Positions 1 to 8,058 are shown, numbered from the stretch's first letter. The stretch is 64,000 nt of DNA from Neotabrizicola shimadae (GCF_019623905.1 NZ_CP069371.1:55228-119227), one strand, 5' to 3'. Translations and numbers: made by a program. The notes: generated by a model not told the origin, from the letters alone.

Positions 1-1
1 A

Positions 2-70
2 GTGCGGGATGCCACCAGCCCCGGCCAACTTTCGCTGGTGCCAACGACCGAGGGGCGTTCAGTGGTGTGA
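2..70 (+). CDS. C-terminal end of an unidentified upstream gene (partial)
   Basis: An open frame enters from the left edge and stops at TGA 68-70. Its 22 visible residues use GC-rich, coding-like codons and end in ..EGRSVV. The piece is too short to assign a family. The methyltransferase gene starts 73 bp downstream on the same strand, so the two may belong to one transcript. A chance open frame is also possible. Confidence 0.35.
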   Translation: MRDATSPGQLSLVPTTEGRSVV

Positions 71-143
71 GCGACACAGAATGGCCGTTGGAAGTTTGAA
101 AAACTGACCTTCGCAAATGCTTCGCAGGAATGGGGCACTGAAC

Positions 144-740
144 ATGTGGAACGAGCGCTACAACACCCCCGGCTATCTCTTCGGCACTGAGCCGGCTGCC
201 TTCCTGCGCCGTGAAGCCTATCGACTTGCCGCAGGTCAGACGGCCCTGTGTGTCGCGGATGGGGAGGGACGCAACTCGGTCTTTCTCGCCGCGCAAGGGT
301 TGGCGGTGACAGCGATGGATGCCTCGGATGTCGCCGTGGGGAAGGCACGTGTGCTTGCTAAATCACGCGCTGCAACTGTGGATTTCCATGTGGCCGATAT
401 CGCCAGCTGGGACTGGGGCGCGGGCGCATACGATGTCGTGGCGGCCATTTTCATCCAGTTTGCGGGCCCCGCCTTGCGCGATAAGATCTTTGCGGGAATG
501 ATCCGTGCCCTTGCCCCCGGAGGATTGCTGCTGCTGCACGGCTATACTCCGGCGCAACTTGCCCATAACACGGGCGGTCCGCGCATTCTCGAAAACCTCT
601 ACACTGCCGATTTACTGGCCGACCGTTTCAACGGTCTAGAGATCCTCCACCTTGCGGAATATGAGTCCGAGCTCTCTGAAGGCAGCAGGCATGTCGGGAA
701 ATCTGCCCTGATCGACTTCGTGGCCCGCAAGCCACTGTGA
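144..740 (+). CDS. Class I SAM-dependent methyltransferase (TehB-like)
   Basis: Protein of 198 residues, presumed cytoplasmic, transferring a methyl group from S-adenosylmethionine. Residues 34-47 carry the glycine-rich motif I (VADGEGRNS), followed by an acidic motif II (AMDAS, about 57-61) and the hydrophobic APGG..LLLHGY strand typical of the Rossmann-fold class. The N-terminal WNERYN.P.YLFG signature and the C-terminal SEL.EG..H.G pattern are those of the small TehB/thiopurine-type methyltransferases found beside rhodaneses in Rhodobacteraceae. I chose the ATG at 144 rather than the in-frame one at 117 because the family begins at MWNERY. It is followed by a rhodanese gene, which suggests a sulfur, tellurium or detoxification context. 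The substrate is unknown. Confidence 0.8.
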   Translation: MWNERYNTPGYLFGTEPAAFLRREAYRLAAGQTALCVADGEGRNSVFLAAQGLAVTAMDASDVAVGKARVLAKSRAATVDFHVADIASWDWGAGAYDVVAAIFIQFAGPALRDKIFAGMIRALAPGGLLLLHGYTPAQLAHNTGGPRILENLYTADLLADRFNGLEILHLAEYESELSEGSRHVGKSALIDFVARKPL

Positions 741-796
741 TCAAGCCGACCCTCCAGACCCCTGAACGTCCGCACAATCGAAATACGAGGAACCGA

Positions 797-1144
797 ATGG
801 CATACACTCAGAAATTTCAGGCACTTGCCGATGCAGCGCAAAGCCGTGTCGCTGGTGTGGCGCCCGAAGAGGTCGACGGGCTTTTGAAAGCGGGAGCTGT
901 CGTCCTCGATATCCGCGACAAGGAAGAGCATGACGCCGGGCATATTCCCGGGTCTTTGCACATAAGTCGTGGCAAGCTGGAAATGAACGTGGAGGCCGCC
1001 CTGCCCGATCTCGACCAGACAATCCTTTGCTACTGCAACGCGTTCAATCGCGGCGCGTTGTCAGCCGCCACTTTGCAGGACATGGGCTACAAGAACGCCC
1101 GATTCATTGCTGGCGGGCTAAACGCCTATCGCAAGTTGCCCTAG
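797..1144 (+). CDS. Single-domain rhodanese (sulfurtransferase)
   Basis: Protein of 115 residues with one rhodanese domain. Residues 35-60 hold the VVLDIRD..EHDAGHIPGSLHI motif, and the active-site loop is CNAFNRG with the catalytic cysteine at residue 80 (a second cysteine lies at 78). A GG.NAYRKL segment closes the domain. Such proteins carry a persulfide and pass sulfane sulfur to thiophilic acceptors. The start at 797 follows an AGGA purine run and gives the usual single-domain length. An upstream in-frame ATG at 737 overlaps the methyltransferase stop and is less likely. It probably forms an operon with the methyltransferase. Confidence 0.85.
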   Translation: MAYTQKFQALADAAQSRVAGVAPEEVDGLLKAGAVVLDIRDKEEHDAGHIPGSLHISRGKLEMNVEAALPDLDQTILCYCNAFNRGALSAATLQDMGYKNARFIAGGLNAYRKLP

Positions 1145-1270
1145 CCGCTACGGACAGCGGGCAGAACAGTTTTCCCGGCGTCAGGATTACTTCGGGACTC
1201 GGTGCGTCATTCCATTCAGACGCAACGGAAACTACCAGATCCCGCAAACAACAGTGACCAATAGCTGTCT

Positions 1271-2344
1271 TCACGATCTGGTCGCTGCGCGCCACATCCG
1301 AAACCTTCCCTGCCCTGTCACCTCTCGGATCAAACCTCTTGTTTCCATCCAGGTGAGGTTACGCTGAACGGCGGCACGGCTGGCTCCGGTAAGGGCTTCA
1401 GCCATCCCGGCGGAAATGAGAGGCCATTCGGTCAGCACGGCGCGCAACGCCGGTGGCGTCTTTCCTGAGAGTGCCAACATCTCGGTTTCTACCCTGGCTG
1501 ACCATGCCTCGATATCGTCGAGGTGCCGCATGGCAGTCAGACTGGCCTTCTCCATCCCTGAGAGCCAACGCGCCAGACGGTCAGCGGGTGGGCCGCCAGC
1601 GCGCAACCCCTCTGCCCCGCCAATAGCCAGAGGTGCAAAGATCGCCCCCTTGCCCTCGCTGACCGCGATCCGTGCGGCTGTGACCGCCGCTTCCATCAGG
1701 TCGCCATGCTGCCCGAGGCCCGCGAGGCTCCAGAGGTGAAAGCCCATGCAGGCGCGGGTGATTGGGTGTAGATCGGCGGCTTGTGCCATCAGACCGGTCC
1801 AGCCGGCTGCACGATCCGCAAAAGGTTCGGCCTCAACGCCCAAGTTCTCGGGGTCGCGCCGGTCGAGGAAGGCAGAGAGGTCCACCTCTGGACCCGGGCC
1901 GCCGCTCAGGCGGCGCACTGCCCATACGACACGCGCCAGCGCCGCTGTGTCGTCCTGCACGCCTGATAAGCGCATTGAGATCCAAAGCGCCAGCCGATCC
2001 GGACCGAGGCGATCACCCATGAACCAGCTGAGGTCGGCTCCCTCGATCAGGGCGAGCCTGTGCCGCCAGCCTTCCGGGCCGCGCTTCAACCGGTCGTCAA
2101 GCGCGCCGAGACGGCCAGCAACACGGGCAAGACGCGCGGCAAGGCCCGCTTCGGCCTTCCGCCAGTCGTCGAGAGCCGCGGTCTCGGGGGGTTCCGCCCT
2201 TGGCCCGGGCGGCAAATCGTCCGGCTCTTCTTCTGTCGGACCGGGCAGAAACCACAGATCTTCGTCGGACACCTTGTCGACCTCCTCGACGTCGACGAGA
2301 GGATCATCAAGAAAATCATATTCAGCGAATGCTTGTGGCTTCAT
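1271..2344 (-). CDS. DUF1612 / helix-turn-helix regulator (RHE_PE00001 family)
   Basis: Protein of 357 residues. The N-terminal two thirds correspond to DUF1612 (LSWFMGDRLGPDRLALWISMRLSG in the middle of that domain). The last 60 residues form a winged-helix-like DNA-binding region (WPLISAGMAEALTGASRAAVQ then LT.METRGLIREVTGQGRFR). Families of this architecture are common on alphaproteobacterial plasmids and act as DNA-binding proteins of unknown target. The ATG at 2344 lies 3 bp from a 22-bp palindrome and about 7 nt after a plausible -10 box, so the message may be leaderless and autoregulated. A TTG 15 bp upstream is an alternative start. It is transcribed divergently from the serine recombinase. 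Confidence 0.75.
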   Translation of the reverse strand: MKPQAFAEYDFLDDPLVDVEEVDKVSDEDLWFLPGPTEEEPDDLPPGPRAEPPETAALDDWRKAEAGLAARLARVAGRLGALDDRLKRGPEGWRHRLALIEGADLSWFMGDRLGPDRLALWISMRLSGVQDDTAALARVVWAVRRLSGGPGPEVDLSAFLDRRDPENLGVEAEPFADRAAGWTGLMAQAADLHPITRACMGFHLWSLAGLGQHGDLMEAAVTAARIAVSEGKGAIFAPLAIGGAEGLRAGGPPADRLARWLSGMEKASLTAMRHLDDIEAWSARVETEMLALSGKTPPALRAVLTEWPLISAGMAEALTGASRAAVQRNLTWMETRGLIREVTGQGRFRMWRAATRS

Positions 2345-2347
2345 ATG

Positions 2348-2379
2348 TGCAAAATACAATCATTTTGCATCTTACCCAA
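2348..2379 (-). promoter_or_regulatory. Promoter with 22-bp operator palindrome of the DUF1612 gene
   Basis: TGCAAAAT (2348-2355) and ATTTTGCA (2362-2369) are perfect inverted repeats separated by 6 bp. On the minus strand TTGGGT (rc of 2374-2379) and TATTTT (rc of 2351-2356) stand 17 bp apart, so the palindrome covers the -10 box. The predicted transcription start coincides with the start codon at 2344. Inference: an autorepressed leaderless promoter. Confidence 0.5.
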
Positions 2380-2522
2380 GGGTTTTTTCGGGATGTGCTG
2401 AGACACTGTATATAGCACGCGCGCGCGATGGACTGCGGGGACTCTCCGATTGCGCTCAGCCAGTGGAAATCAAGGCGATATTGATGAACTGTGCTACCGA
2501 GAGTGCCGTTGCATTCGTCTAC

Positions 2523-2534
2523 AAACGGTCGTTT
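2523..2534. other. Candidate recombination core (res/crossover) upstream of the serine recombinase
   Basis: AAACG and CGTTT flank a central GT in the spacer between the divergent DUF1612 and recombinase genes. Serine resolvases normally cut at a 2-bp centre of such a dyad close to their own gene. No further accessory sites were identified, so this is only a candidate. Confidence 0.3.
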
Positions 2535-2570
2535 ATTGCTGATATATGAAACTGCAAATGGCCTGATTTT

Positions 2571-3455
2571 ATGCCCCTGATCGGCTACGCGCGCGTCTCG
2601 ACCGAGGATCAGACCCCCCTGCCCCAGTCGCAGGCCCTGAAATCCGCGGGCTGCGTCGAGATCCACGAGGAGCAGGCCTCGGGCGGCAATCGTGCGCGAC
2701 CGGTGCTTGCGCGGGTGTTGGAACGCATCGGCAAGGGCGACACGCTGGTCGTCGTGCGGATCGACCGTCTCGCGCGATCCCTCTCGCATCTGCTGGAGGT
2801 GATCGAGCGGCTGGAAGCCAAGGGCGCCTTCTTCCGCTCGCTCATGGACCCGATCGACACGTCCTCCCCGCAGGGCAAATTCACTCTCCAGGTCCTGGGC
2901 GCCGCCGCTGAGTTCGAGCGCGCCCTGATCCGCGAACGCACCAAGGCCGGACTGGCCAGCGCACGGACCAAAGGCAGGGTCGGCGGTAACCCGGGCCTGC
3001 GCGCCCGTGATCCGGCGGCGCTGCGCAAGGTCCGGCTGGCGCGGCAGGACGGCTACATGGAACGCCTGAACGAGACGGCGCAGGACTGGGTGCCCCATGT
3101 GCGACGCCTGCGGCCCGACATGGCCTGGGAAGACGTGCTGCGCATCGTCAACGGCCCCCTGCCCCGCGAGCGCCAATGGACGCAAAGCCGCCTTTTGCGC
3201 GCAGTCAACGCCTATGTGCGGGACGGCTTCCTACCGCCCACAGTACTGGACCGCGCCGGCCGCCGCGAGACCGACGACCGCCTGCCCGCCATCGTCGCCG
3301 CCATCAAGGGCGCGGACCCCGACATCACACTTCAGGCGATCTGCACTCGACTGGAAGCGATGCGCGAGCGTACGCCCCGCGGGCGGACAAGCTGGCAACC
3401 CTCCTCGGTGAAGATGCTGCTGGAAAGGGCTGAGAGGCTGGGGCTGCTTGCGTAG
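2571..3455 (+). CDS. Serine recombinase (resolvase/invertase family)
   Basis: Protein of 294 residues. The N-terminal catalytic domain contains YARVST with nucleophile Ser10 and Arg8, the RIDRLARS segment (about 63-70) and the AEFERALIRERTKAGL helix of Tn3-type resolvases. Residues 150-294 form an extended C-terminal half with a late SW.PSSVKMLLERAERLG helix that probably binds DNA. It is longer than a classical 185-residue resolvase, a type common on alphaproteobacterial plasmids. Its likely role is resolution of plasmid multimers or site-specific rearrangement at a nearby site. It is divergent from the DUF1612 regulator, and the shared 226-bp spacer could hold its recombination site. Confidence 0.85.
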   Translation: MPLIGYARVSTEDQTPLPQSQALKSAGCVEIHEEQASGGNRARPVLARVLERIGKGDTLVVVRIDRLARSLSHLLEVIERLEAKGAFFRSLMDPIDTSSPQGKFTLQVLGAAAEFERALIRERTKAGLASARTKGRVGGNPGLRARDPAALRKVRLARQDGYMERLNETAQDWVPHVRRLRPDMAWEDVLRIVNGPLPRERQWTQSRLLRAVNAYVRDGFLPPTVLDRAGRRETDDRLPAIVAAIKGADPDITLQAICTRLEAMRERTPRGRTSWQPSSVKMLLERAERLGLLA

Positions 3456-3533
3456 TCGAGATACCTTGCAAATTCTCCACGACATGGAAGGATTACAAGG
3501 CTTTGGCCAGCGCCATGCTCAGAAACTCTCTGC

Positions 3534-3929
3534 TCACGCAAAGGGGTTGATGATGCGAAGCTGGCCTTCGACCAGCAGGCCATCTTGCATGTCCTCGCTC
3601 CACAGCGTGGTGCAGCCCGCAACCAAAGCGCTGGCCACGATCATCGCGTCGTAGATCGAGAAGCCGTAGCGTTCCGCCAAGGCACGGCCGACGTCATGGG
3701 TCTGGAGGGTCAGGTCTTCGACGGGGCACAAAGCACGCACTCCTTCGAGAAACGCCCCTGCTTCTTCCCAGCTTAGGCCAGCCTTGCGGCGACAGTTCAC
3801 CAGCGTCTCGTTTAGGACCTGAACGCTGATCCGGGGCCCCTGCCCCAGGATAATCTCGGCGCGATCGGCCTTTGGGCCATCGTCGAGCAGGTAAAGAACG
3901 ACATTCGTGTCCGCGAACTCAGCGCTCAT
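3534..3929 (-). CDS. vapC: VapC-type PIN-domain toxin
   Basis: Protein of about 131 residues with a PIN ribonuclease fold. The conserved acidic residues are Asp7 (FADTNV), Glu41 (LNET), Asp94 (IYDAMIVASAL) and Glu112/Asp113 near the C-terminus. VapC toxins cleave RNA, often initiator tRNA or rRNA, when their antitoxin is degraded. It overlaps the antitoxin gene immediately upstream, which gives translational coupling. The ATG at 3929 leaves an 11-nt overlap; an ATG at 3938 is also possible. Lying next to repABC, it probably serves plasmid maintenance. Confidence 0.85.
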   Translation of the reverse strand: MSAEFADTNVVLYLLDDGPKADRAEIILGQGPRISVQVLNETLVNCRRKAGLSWEEAGAFLEGVRALCPVEDLTLQTHDVGRALAERYGFSIYDAMIVASALVAGCTTLWSEDMQDGLLVEGQLRIINPFA

Positions 3930-4146
3930 GCGCGTCATCTCGGCTCAGGCGCTCTGCAGCGGGCAGCTTGCCCCGGAAGCGGCGCAGACCCGTAAGCACC
4001 TCATCCGCGCGCGCCAGACGACGAACTCTGACCTGGCCGTCGTCCTTGACCAGATCGATCTGATCGCCTTCCTTGAGGCCAAGTTCCCGGACAAGCTCCG
4101 CGGGCAAGCGGACAGCGAGCGAGTTGCCCCATTTCGCGACCTGCAT
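3919..4146 (-). CDS. vapB: VapB-type AbrB/SpoVT antitoxin
   Basis: Protein of 75 residues. The N-terminal half is an AbrB-like swapped-hairpin DNA-binding domain (VAKWGNSLAVRLPAELVRELGL..GD.I), and the charged C-terminal half should bind VapC. The ATG at 4146 was chosen because AGGAGG precedes it by 8 nt and the AbrB domain starts there. The inverted repeat at 4160-4188 just upstream is a likely operator for VapB or VapBC autoregulation. Confidence 0.85.
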   Translation of the reverse strand: MQVAKWGNSLAVRLPAELVRELGLKEGDQIDLVKDDGQVRVRRLARADEVLTGLRRFRGKLPAAERLSRDDAHER

Positions 4147-4159
4147 TTTGGCCTCCTGC

Positions 4160-4188
4160 GTGGATATACGATCAGTAATGTATATCAC
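4160..4188. promoter_or_regulatory. Inverted repeat upstream of vapB, likely VapBC operator
   Basis: GTGGATATAC (4160-4169) and GTATATCAC (4180-4188) are inverted copies with a single-base bulge, separated by 10 bp and ending 14 bp before the vapB start. Position and symmetry fit the autoregulatory sites of AbrB-type antitoxins. Confidence 0.5.
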
Positions 4189-4355
4189 ACTAGCTACATA
4201 GGCAAGCCTGTCCGCGAGCTTGGGCTACTCTTGTGCGTCACGCAGTGGCTGACACCAGATTTAGAAAGTGCTTGCGCGAATCTGATCGGTCAGGCAATAG
4301 TCTCGAAAAATAACGCGCGGTCACATAAAAATCGCGCCCACGGATCGAGCGGGGC

Positions 4356-5549
4356 ATGACCGAGATAGACAAAGACCTGGACGCCGCCATTGGCCACTAC
4401 GCCGAACTCTTGGCTTCGAACCTGCATGCACAACGTGCAGCGCACTTCCCACCCGATGCGAAGAAGGTGATGCGCAGCTTGACGAGCGGTGAGGCGGCCG
4501 AGTTGCTCGGTGTCGATCATACCTACCTTCGCAAACTTCATCGGGAAGGCAAGATCACCGACGTTGAGACGACGGCCGGTAGCCATCGCCGCTACACTCT
4601 CGACGATGTCTGGGAGATAAGACAAAGCCTTGAGGCCAACGCCAAGAAGCCGGGAACGTACGTGCCGGGCCGTCGTAAGGGCGACGAGCTGCAAGTCATT
4701 TCCGTTGTGAATTTCAAGGGTGGAAGCGGCAAGACCACCACATCAGCGCACCTTGCGCAGAGACTCGCGTTCAAGGGTTATCGTGTGCTGGCCATTGATC
4801 TGGATCCGCAGGCGTCGTTGTCCGCCTTGCATGGGATCCAGCCTGAACTGGACCTCATGGAAGGCGGGACGCTGTACGACGCAGTCCGGTATGACGACCC
4901 TGTTCCGGTTTCCGAGGTCATCAGGAAGACCTACATCCGTGGCCTGGATCTCATTCCGGGCAATCTCGAGCTCATGGAGTTCGAGCACGAGACCCCGGCC
5001 GCGATCCAGCGTGGCGGCGCCCGCGCTTTCTTCGCGAGAGTCCGAGACGCCCTCGACAGCGTCGAAAGTGACTACGATGTCGTCGTGATCGACTGCCCTC
5101 CGCAACTGGGCTTCCTGACCATGTCTGCCCTTTCCGCGTCCTCGGGCGTCCTGGTGACGGTCCATCCACAGATGCTCGACCTCATGTCGATGTCGCAGTT
5201 CCTGCGGATGACGGCAGACCTGTTGGGTGTGATCCGCGATGCAGGCGCCAACCTGCGTTTCGATTGGCTGCGGTTCTTGCCGACCCGCTACAAGGTGGGC
5301 GACGCCCCACAGACCGAGGTGATCGCCTTCATCCGCGGGCTCTTCGGGCGTTCGGTGCTGACCAACCACATGGTCGAGTCGACGGCGATATCGGATGCCG
5401 GGCTGACCAAGCAGACCTTGTATGAGGCGGACAAGAAGGACTTCACGCGCCAGACCTTCGACCGCGCCATCGAGTCCATGAATGCCGTCAACGACGAGAT
5501 CGCCGGGATCATCCAGAGCACGTGGGGACGCAATGGCAAGAAAGCCTAA
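4356..5549 (+). CDS. repA: RepA/ParA plasmid partition ATPase of a repABC cassette
   Basis: Protein of 397 residues. Residues 42-66 form a MerR-like helix-turn-helix (TSGEAAELLGVDHTYLRKLHREGK), and residues 121-128 are the deviant Walker A motif KGGSGKTT of ParA ATPases. Walker A' (DLDPQAS) and Walker B (VVIDCPPQLG) follow. RepA partitions the plasmid with RepB and represses the repABC promoter. It heads the cassette, and its stop overlaps the repB start by 17 nt. The length is typical. The 167-bp spacer from vapB should hold the repABC promoter; I could not assign its -10 box with confidence. Confidence 0.95.
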   Translation: MTEIDKDLDAAIGHYAELLASNLHAQRAAHFPPDAKKVMRSLTSGEAAELLGVDHTYLRKLHREGKITDVETTAGSHRRYTLDDVWEIRQSLEANAKKPGTYVPGRRKGDELQVISVVNFKGGSGKTTTSAHLAQRLAFKGYRVLAIDLDPQASLSALHGIQPELDLMEGGTLYDAVRYDDPVPVSEVIRKTYIRGLDLIPGNLELMEFEHETPAAIQRGGARAFFARVRDALDSVESDYDVVVIDCPPQLGFLTMSALSASSGVLVTVHPQMLDLMSMSQFLRMTADLLGVIRDAGANLRFDWLRFLPTRYKVGDAPQTEVIAFIRGLFGRSVLTNHMVESTAISDAGLTKQTLYEADKKDFTRQTFDRAIESMNAVNDEIAGIIQSTWGRNGKKA

Positions 5550-6465
5550 ACTGGGACTGCCCTTGCAGACCTTGCGCAATGCCCCCGACGCTCTTGAGGG
5601 GCGCAGGCTGCGGGGCGGCGTATTCGAGATCGAGCCTGACCATATCGAGACCGTGGGCAGGCTGGATGACCGTCTTCAAATCGAGATTGCGGGGCTGAAG
5701 GCATCGATCTCTAGAAGTGGCCAACGGGTGCCGATCCTCGTGCGACCTCTCGAAGGGGATCGCTACAGCCTGATCTACGGGCGGCGTCGGCTTGAAGCCT
5801 GCCGGGATCTCGGGATCAAGGTCCGTGCGATCGTCACCGAAATGGACGGGGATCAGGCGCTTCGGGATCAGCTGCTCGAGAACCAAGAACGCCGCGACCT
5901 GAGCTTCATCGAACGTGCCTTGGTGGCGGCAGCCTTGCTCAATGGCGATCACCTGGGAGAGGCGGAACGCACCAACAAGGGCGTGGCTGAGGTTCTAGGT
6001 CTTACCGAAGCTGGTGTGTCGCAGCTGTTAAGCGTCGTTCGCGCGGTTGGCGAGAGCCTCGTCCTAGCGATAGGTGCTGCGCCAGGTATCGGCCGGCCTC
6101 GTTGGGAGGAACTCAAGAAGTCACTGGGCGATGCATCTGTGGACCGTGAGAACCTCGCTGCAGTAGCGGCAGAGACCAGGTCCTCTCACTCCGGTGGACC
6201 TGACGAAAAGTCGGACGCCGCGTTCCTGGCCGTCCTCGCCGCAGTGGTGCAGGCAGAGCGGCCGACCCGCCCATCAAGCCCCCGAGGGGCACCTAGTGTG
6301 GCCATTCCGGGTGTCGGGGCTGCAACCATCGCGACAGGGCGCCGCGGCCGACAGTTCAAGCTCGAGCTGAAGGCCGAGGACAGAGATTTTGTCAGCTGGC
6401 TTGAGGGCAAGGCCCCGCAGCTGATCGCCGAGCTTCACGAGCGCTGGAAGCGCAAGGAAGACTGA
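5533..6465 (+). CDS. repB: RepB/ParB partition protein of a repABC cassette
   Basis: Protein of 310 residues. The N-terminal ParB/Srx-like domain has GQRVPILVRP followed by the box II segment YGRRRLEACRDLG, then LLENQERRDLSFIERA. A central helix-turn-helix (TNKGVAEVLGLTEAGVSQLLSVV) should contact parS. RepB loads on parS and works with RepA. The ATG at 5533 overlaps the repA stop and gives the family N-terminus MARKPK. A CAGCTGTTAAG sequence inside the gene (6021-6032) shares its core with the two palindromes after repC. Confidence 0.95.
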   Translation: MARKPKLGLPLQTLRNAPDALEGRRLRGGVFEIEPDHIETVGRLDDRLQIEIAGLKASISRSGQRVPILVRPLEGDRYSLIYGRRRLEACRDLGIKVRAIVTEMDGDQALRDQLLENQERRDLSFIERALVAAALLNGDHLGEAERTNKGVAEVLGLTEAGVSQLLSVVRAVGESLVLAIGAAPGIGRPRWEELKKSLGDASVDRENLAAVAAETRSSHSGGPDEKSDAAFLAVLAAVVQAERPTRPSSPRGAPSVAIPGVGAATIATGRRGRQFKLELKAEDRDFVSWLEGKAPQLIAELHERWKRKED

Positions 6466-6504
6466 GGAAGAGCAACAACCAAAAAGGAGGCACGAGACAG
6501 GCAG

Positions 6505-6593
6505 AAAAGAAAAAGGCCCCGAGAAGCAAGCTTCACGAGACCTTTCTTAGGTTTCGCACGGGACCAGCCCGCTACAAAACTCAGTTTTCGCAC
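6505..6593 (-). ncRNA. repABC antisense incompatibility RNA (ctRNA) with its promoter and terminator
   Basis: The 200-bp repB-repC spacer encodes a short minus-strand RNA. Its promoter has TTGCGG (rc of 6622-6627) and CTACAT (rc of 6600-6605) 16 bp apart, which puts the start near 6593. The RNA contains an AAAAC-TGA-GTTTT hairpin. It ends in a 16-bp stem (arms 6530-6545 and 6512-6527) that pairs best on this strand because two C/A mismatches become G-U pairs, followed by a T-rich tract. Such RNAs in all studied repABC cassettes block repC expression and set copy number and incompatibility. The exact ends are estimates. Confidence 0.8.
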
Positions 6594-6665
6594 CTCTGAA
6601 TGTAGCGATCTGGCCCCTTTCCCGCAAGCGCAAAGCGATTCGCGGGCCAGGGAAATTTTGCCTTC

Positions 6666-7889
6666 GTGAATGACATCATGGAGTACACACCGATTTCGCC
6701 GTTTATGCGGCCGATCTCGCACGCCCATCTGCGCGTGGTCGAGCGGCCTGAGGTATCTGTTCCGGGTAAGCCCATCAACAAGTGGGAACTCCTGCGCGAA
6801 CTGTCCAAGGCGCAAGCGGCCTTTGGGGTCACAGAACGTGATTTGACGGTCATGCAGGGTCTTCTCAGCTTCTTCCCGGACGATGCGCTTGGAGGGAACG
6901 CTGAAATGGTCGTCTTCCCGTCCAACAAGGCGATCTGCGAGCGGCTGAATGGCATGCCCTGCTCCACCATGCGCAGGCACATTGCACGCCTGGTGGACGC
7001 TGGCTTGCTCATGCGCCGCGATAGCCCCAACGGGAAGAGGTATGTCCGTAAGCATGGCGAAGAGCGCGTGGCTTTCGGCTTCGATCTCTCGCCACTCTAC
7101 TGCCGGTCCGAAGAGGTGGCACGGGCCGCAGAGGCCGTGCGTGAGGCCGAGGACCGTGTGCGACGACTGCGGGAGGTCGTGAGCCTGATGCGGCGCGATC
7201 TCGCTGCCCTCGCGGAGTTTGGAGAGGAGATCCAGCCCGGCCTTGGCCTGTGGGATCAGTTTCGCGACAAGGCTGTCCTCACAGCGCGCGCCCTGCGCCG
7301 CAAGCTCACGCTTGAGGAGCTCTCCGCATATCGGACCGACCTTGAAGCCCTTCTCGATCGCGCACGCAACGTCATTGATGGCCCTGAAACAGAAGAAATG
7401 AACACCAATGATGCCAGTTTTGAGCGCCACCATCATAATTCAAATAAAGAATCTGTAGATCTTGAACCTGCCTTAGAAAAAGGCGGGGCGGCGGCCGACG
7501 CGCCAGATGTTGAAACGGATGCACCTGTTGCTGACGTGGAAGAAGCGGACACAAGACGCGTGCCAAAGATCCCGCTCCATCTGGTGATCGCTGGCTGCCC
7601 GTCGCTCAAAACCTTTTACCAAGGCGATATCCGCCACTGGCATCAGCTTTTCGACGCCGCTTGCCATGTGCGGCCCGCCATGGGGATCAGCGCGTCAGCT
7701 TGGGAAGAAGCGCAACGGTTCATGGGCCCCGAGCAGGCATCGATCGTTGTCGTCGCTATGCTGGAACGCTTTGCGGACATCCGGTCGCCCGGTGGCTACC
7801 TCCGTGCGCTGACATCCAAGGCAGCGGCGGGCGAATTCTCCTGTGGGCCGATGGTCATGGCGCTGATGTCTCGGCGAAATGCTGCATAA
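6666..7889 (+). CDS. repC: RepC replication initiator of a repABC cassette
   Basis: Protein of 407 residues that initiates plasmid replication; in this family the origin lies inside the repC gene. The N-terminal half contains a winged-helix region (ERDLTVMQGLLSFFP, then SNKAICERLNGMPCSTMRRHIARLVDAGLLMRRDSPNGKRY). The linker around 235-300 is acidic and variable, and the C-terminal part ends in GYLRALTSKA..G.FS. The start is GTG at 6666, or ATG at 6678 four codons later. Expression is expected to be limited by the antisense RNA upstream. The TAA stop lies inside a 12-bp palindrome. Confidence 0.93.
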   Translation: MNDIMEYTPISPFMRPISHAHLRVVERPEVSVPGKPINKWELLRELSKAQAAFGVTERDLTVMQGLLSFFPDDALGGNAEMVVFPSNKAICERLNGMPCSTMRRHIARLVDAGLLMRRDSPNGKRYVRKHGEERVAFGFDLSPLYCRSEEVARAAEAVREAEDRVRRLREVVSLMRRDLAALAEFGEEIQPGLGLWDQFRDKAVLTARALRRKLTLEELSAYRTDLEALLDRARNVIDGPETEEMNTNDASFERHHHNSNKESVDLEPALEKGGAAADAPDVETDAPVADVEEADTRRVPKIPLHLVIAGCPSLKTFYQGDIRHWHQLFDAACHVRPAMGISASAWEEAQRFMGPEQASIVVVAMLERFADIRSPGGYLRALTSKAAAGEFSCGPMVMALMSRRNAA

Positions 7890-7948
7890 CAGCTGTTAAG
7901 TGTCTTGGAGCGATCATCAAGTTCGGCGCGACTTTACAGCTGTTAAGT
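7887..7948. other. Candidate parS partition sites downstream of repC
   Basis: TAACAGCTGTTA (7887-7898) is a perfect palindrome that includes the repC stop codon. ACTTTACAGCTGTTAAGT (7931-7948) is an 18-bp palindrome with one mismatched pair. Their centres are 47 bp apart, and a related core occurs inside repB at 6021-6032. parS sites of repABC plasmids are palindromes of this kind located near repB/repC. The assignment is inference from position and symmetry. Confidence 0.6.
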
Positions 7949-7984
7949 AACGCGGCGATGCGTCGGTAGCAGAAGAGAGGAAAA

Positions 7985-8050
7985 GTTTGGGGGTTTGAGG
8001 GGTGACGGGAAGTGAGATCGGGAGAGTGGCTTCCGGCGCCCGTCGTGGAG
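7985..8050 (+). promoter_or_regulatory. Structured leader of the ParB-like gene (shared leader family, copy 1)
   Basis: GTTTGG (7985-7990) precedes an outer stem GACGGG (8004-8009)/CCCGTC (8039-8044). Inside lies GGGAG-AGTGG-CTTCC (8020-8034), a 5-bp hairpin with one G-U pair. The Shine-Dalgarno GGAG (8047-8050) starts 3 nt after the stem, 9 nt before the ATG. The same layout recurs upstream of other backbone genes in this window. Confidence 0.6.
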
Positions 8051-8058
8051 AAGATCTG

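Noticed and set aside
1416..2549. Plus-strand frames opposite the DUF1612 gene
   Set aside because: They are arginine/proline/serine-rich antisense translations; the minus-strand frame has the DUF1612 and HTH motifs.
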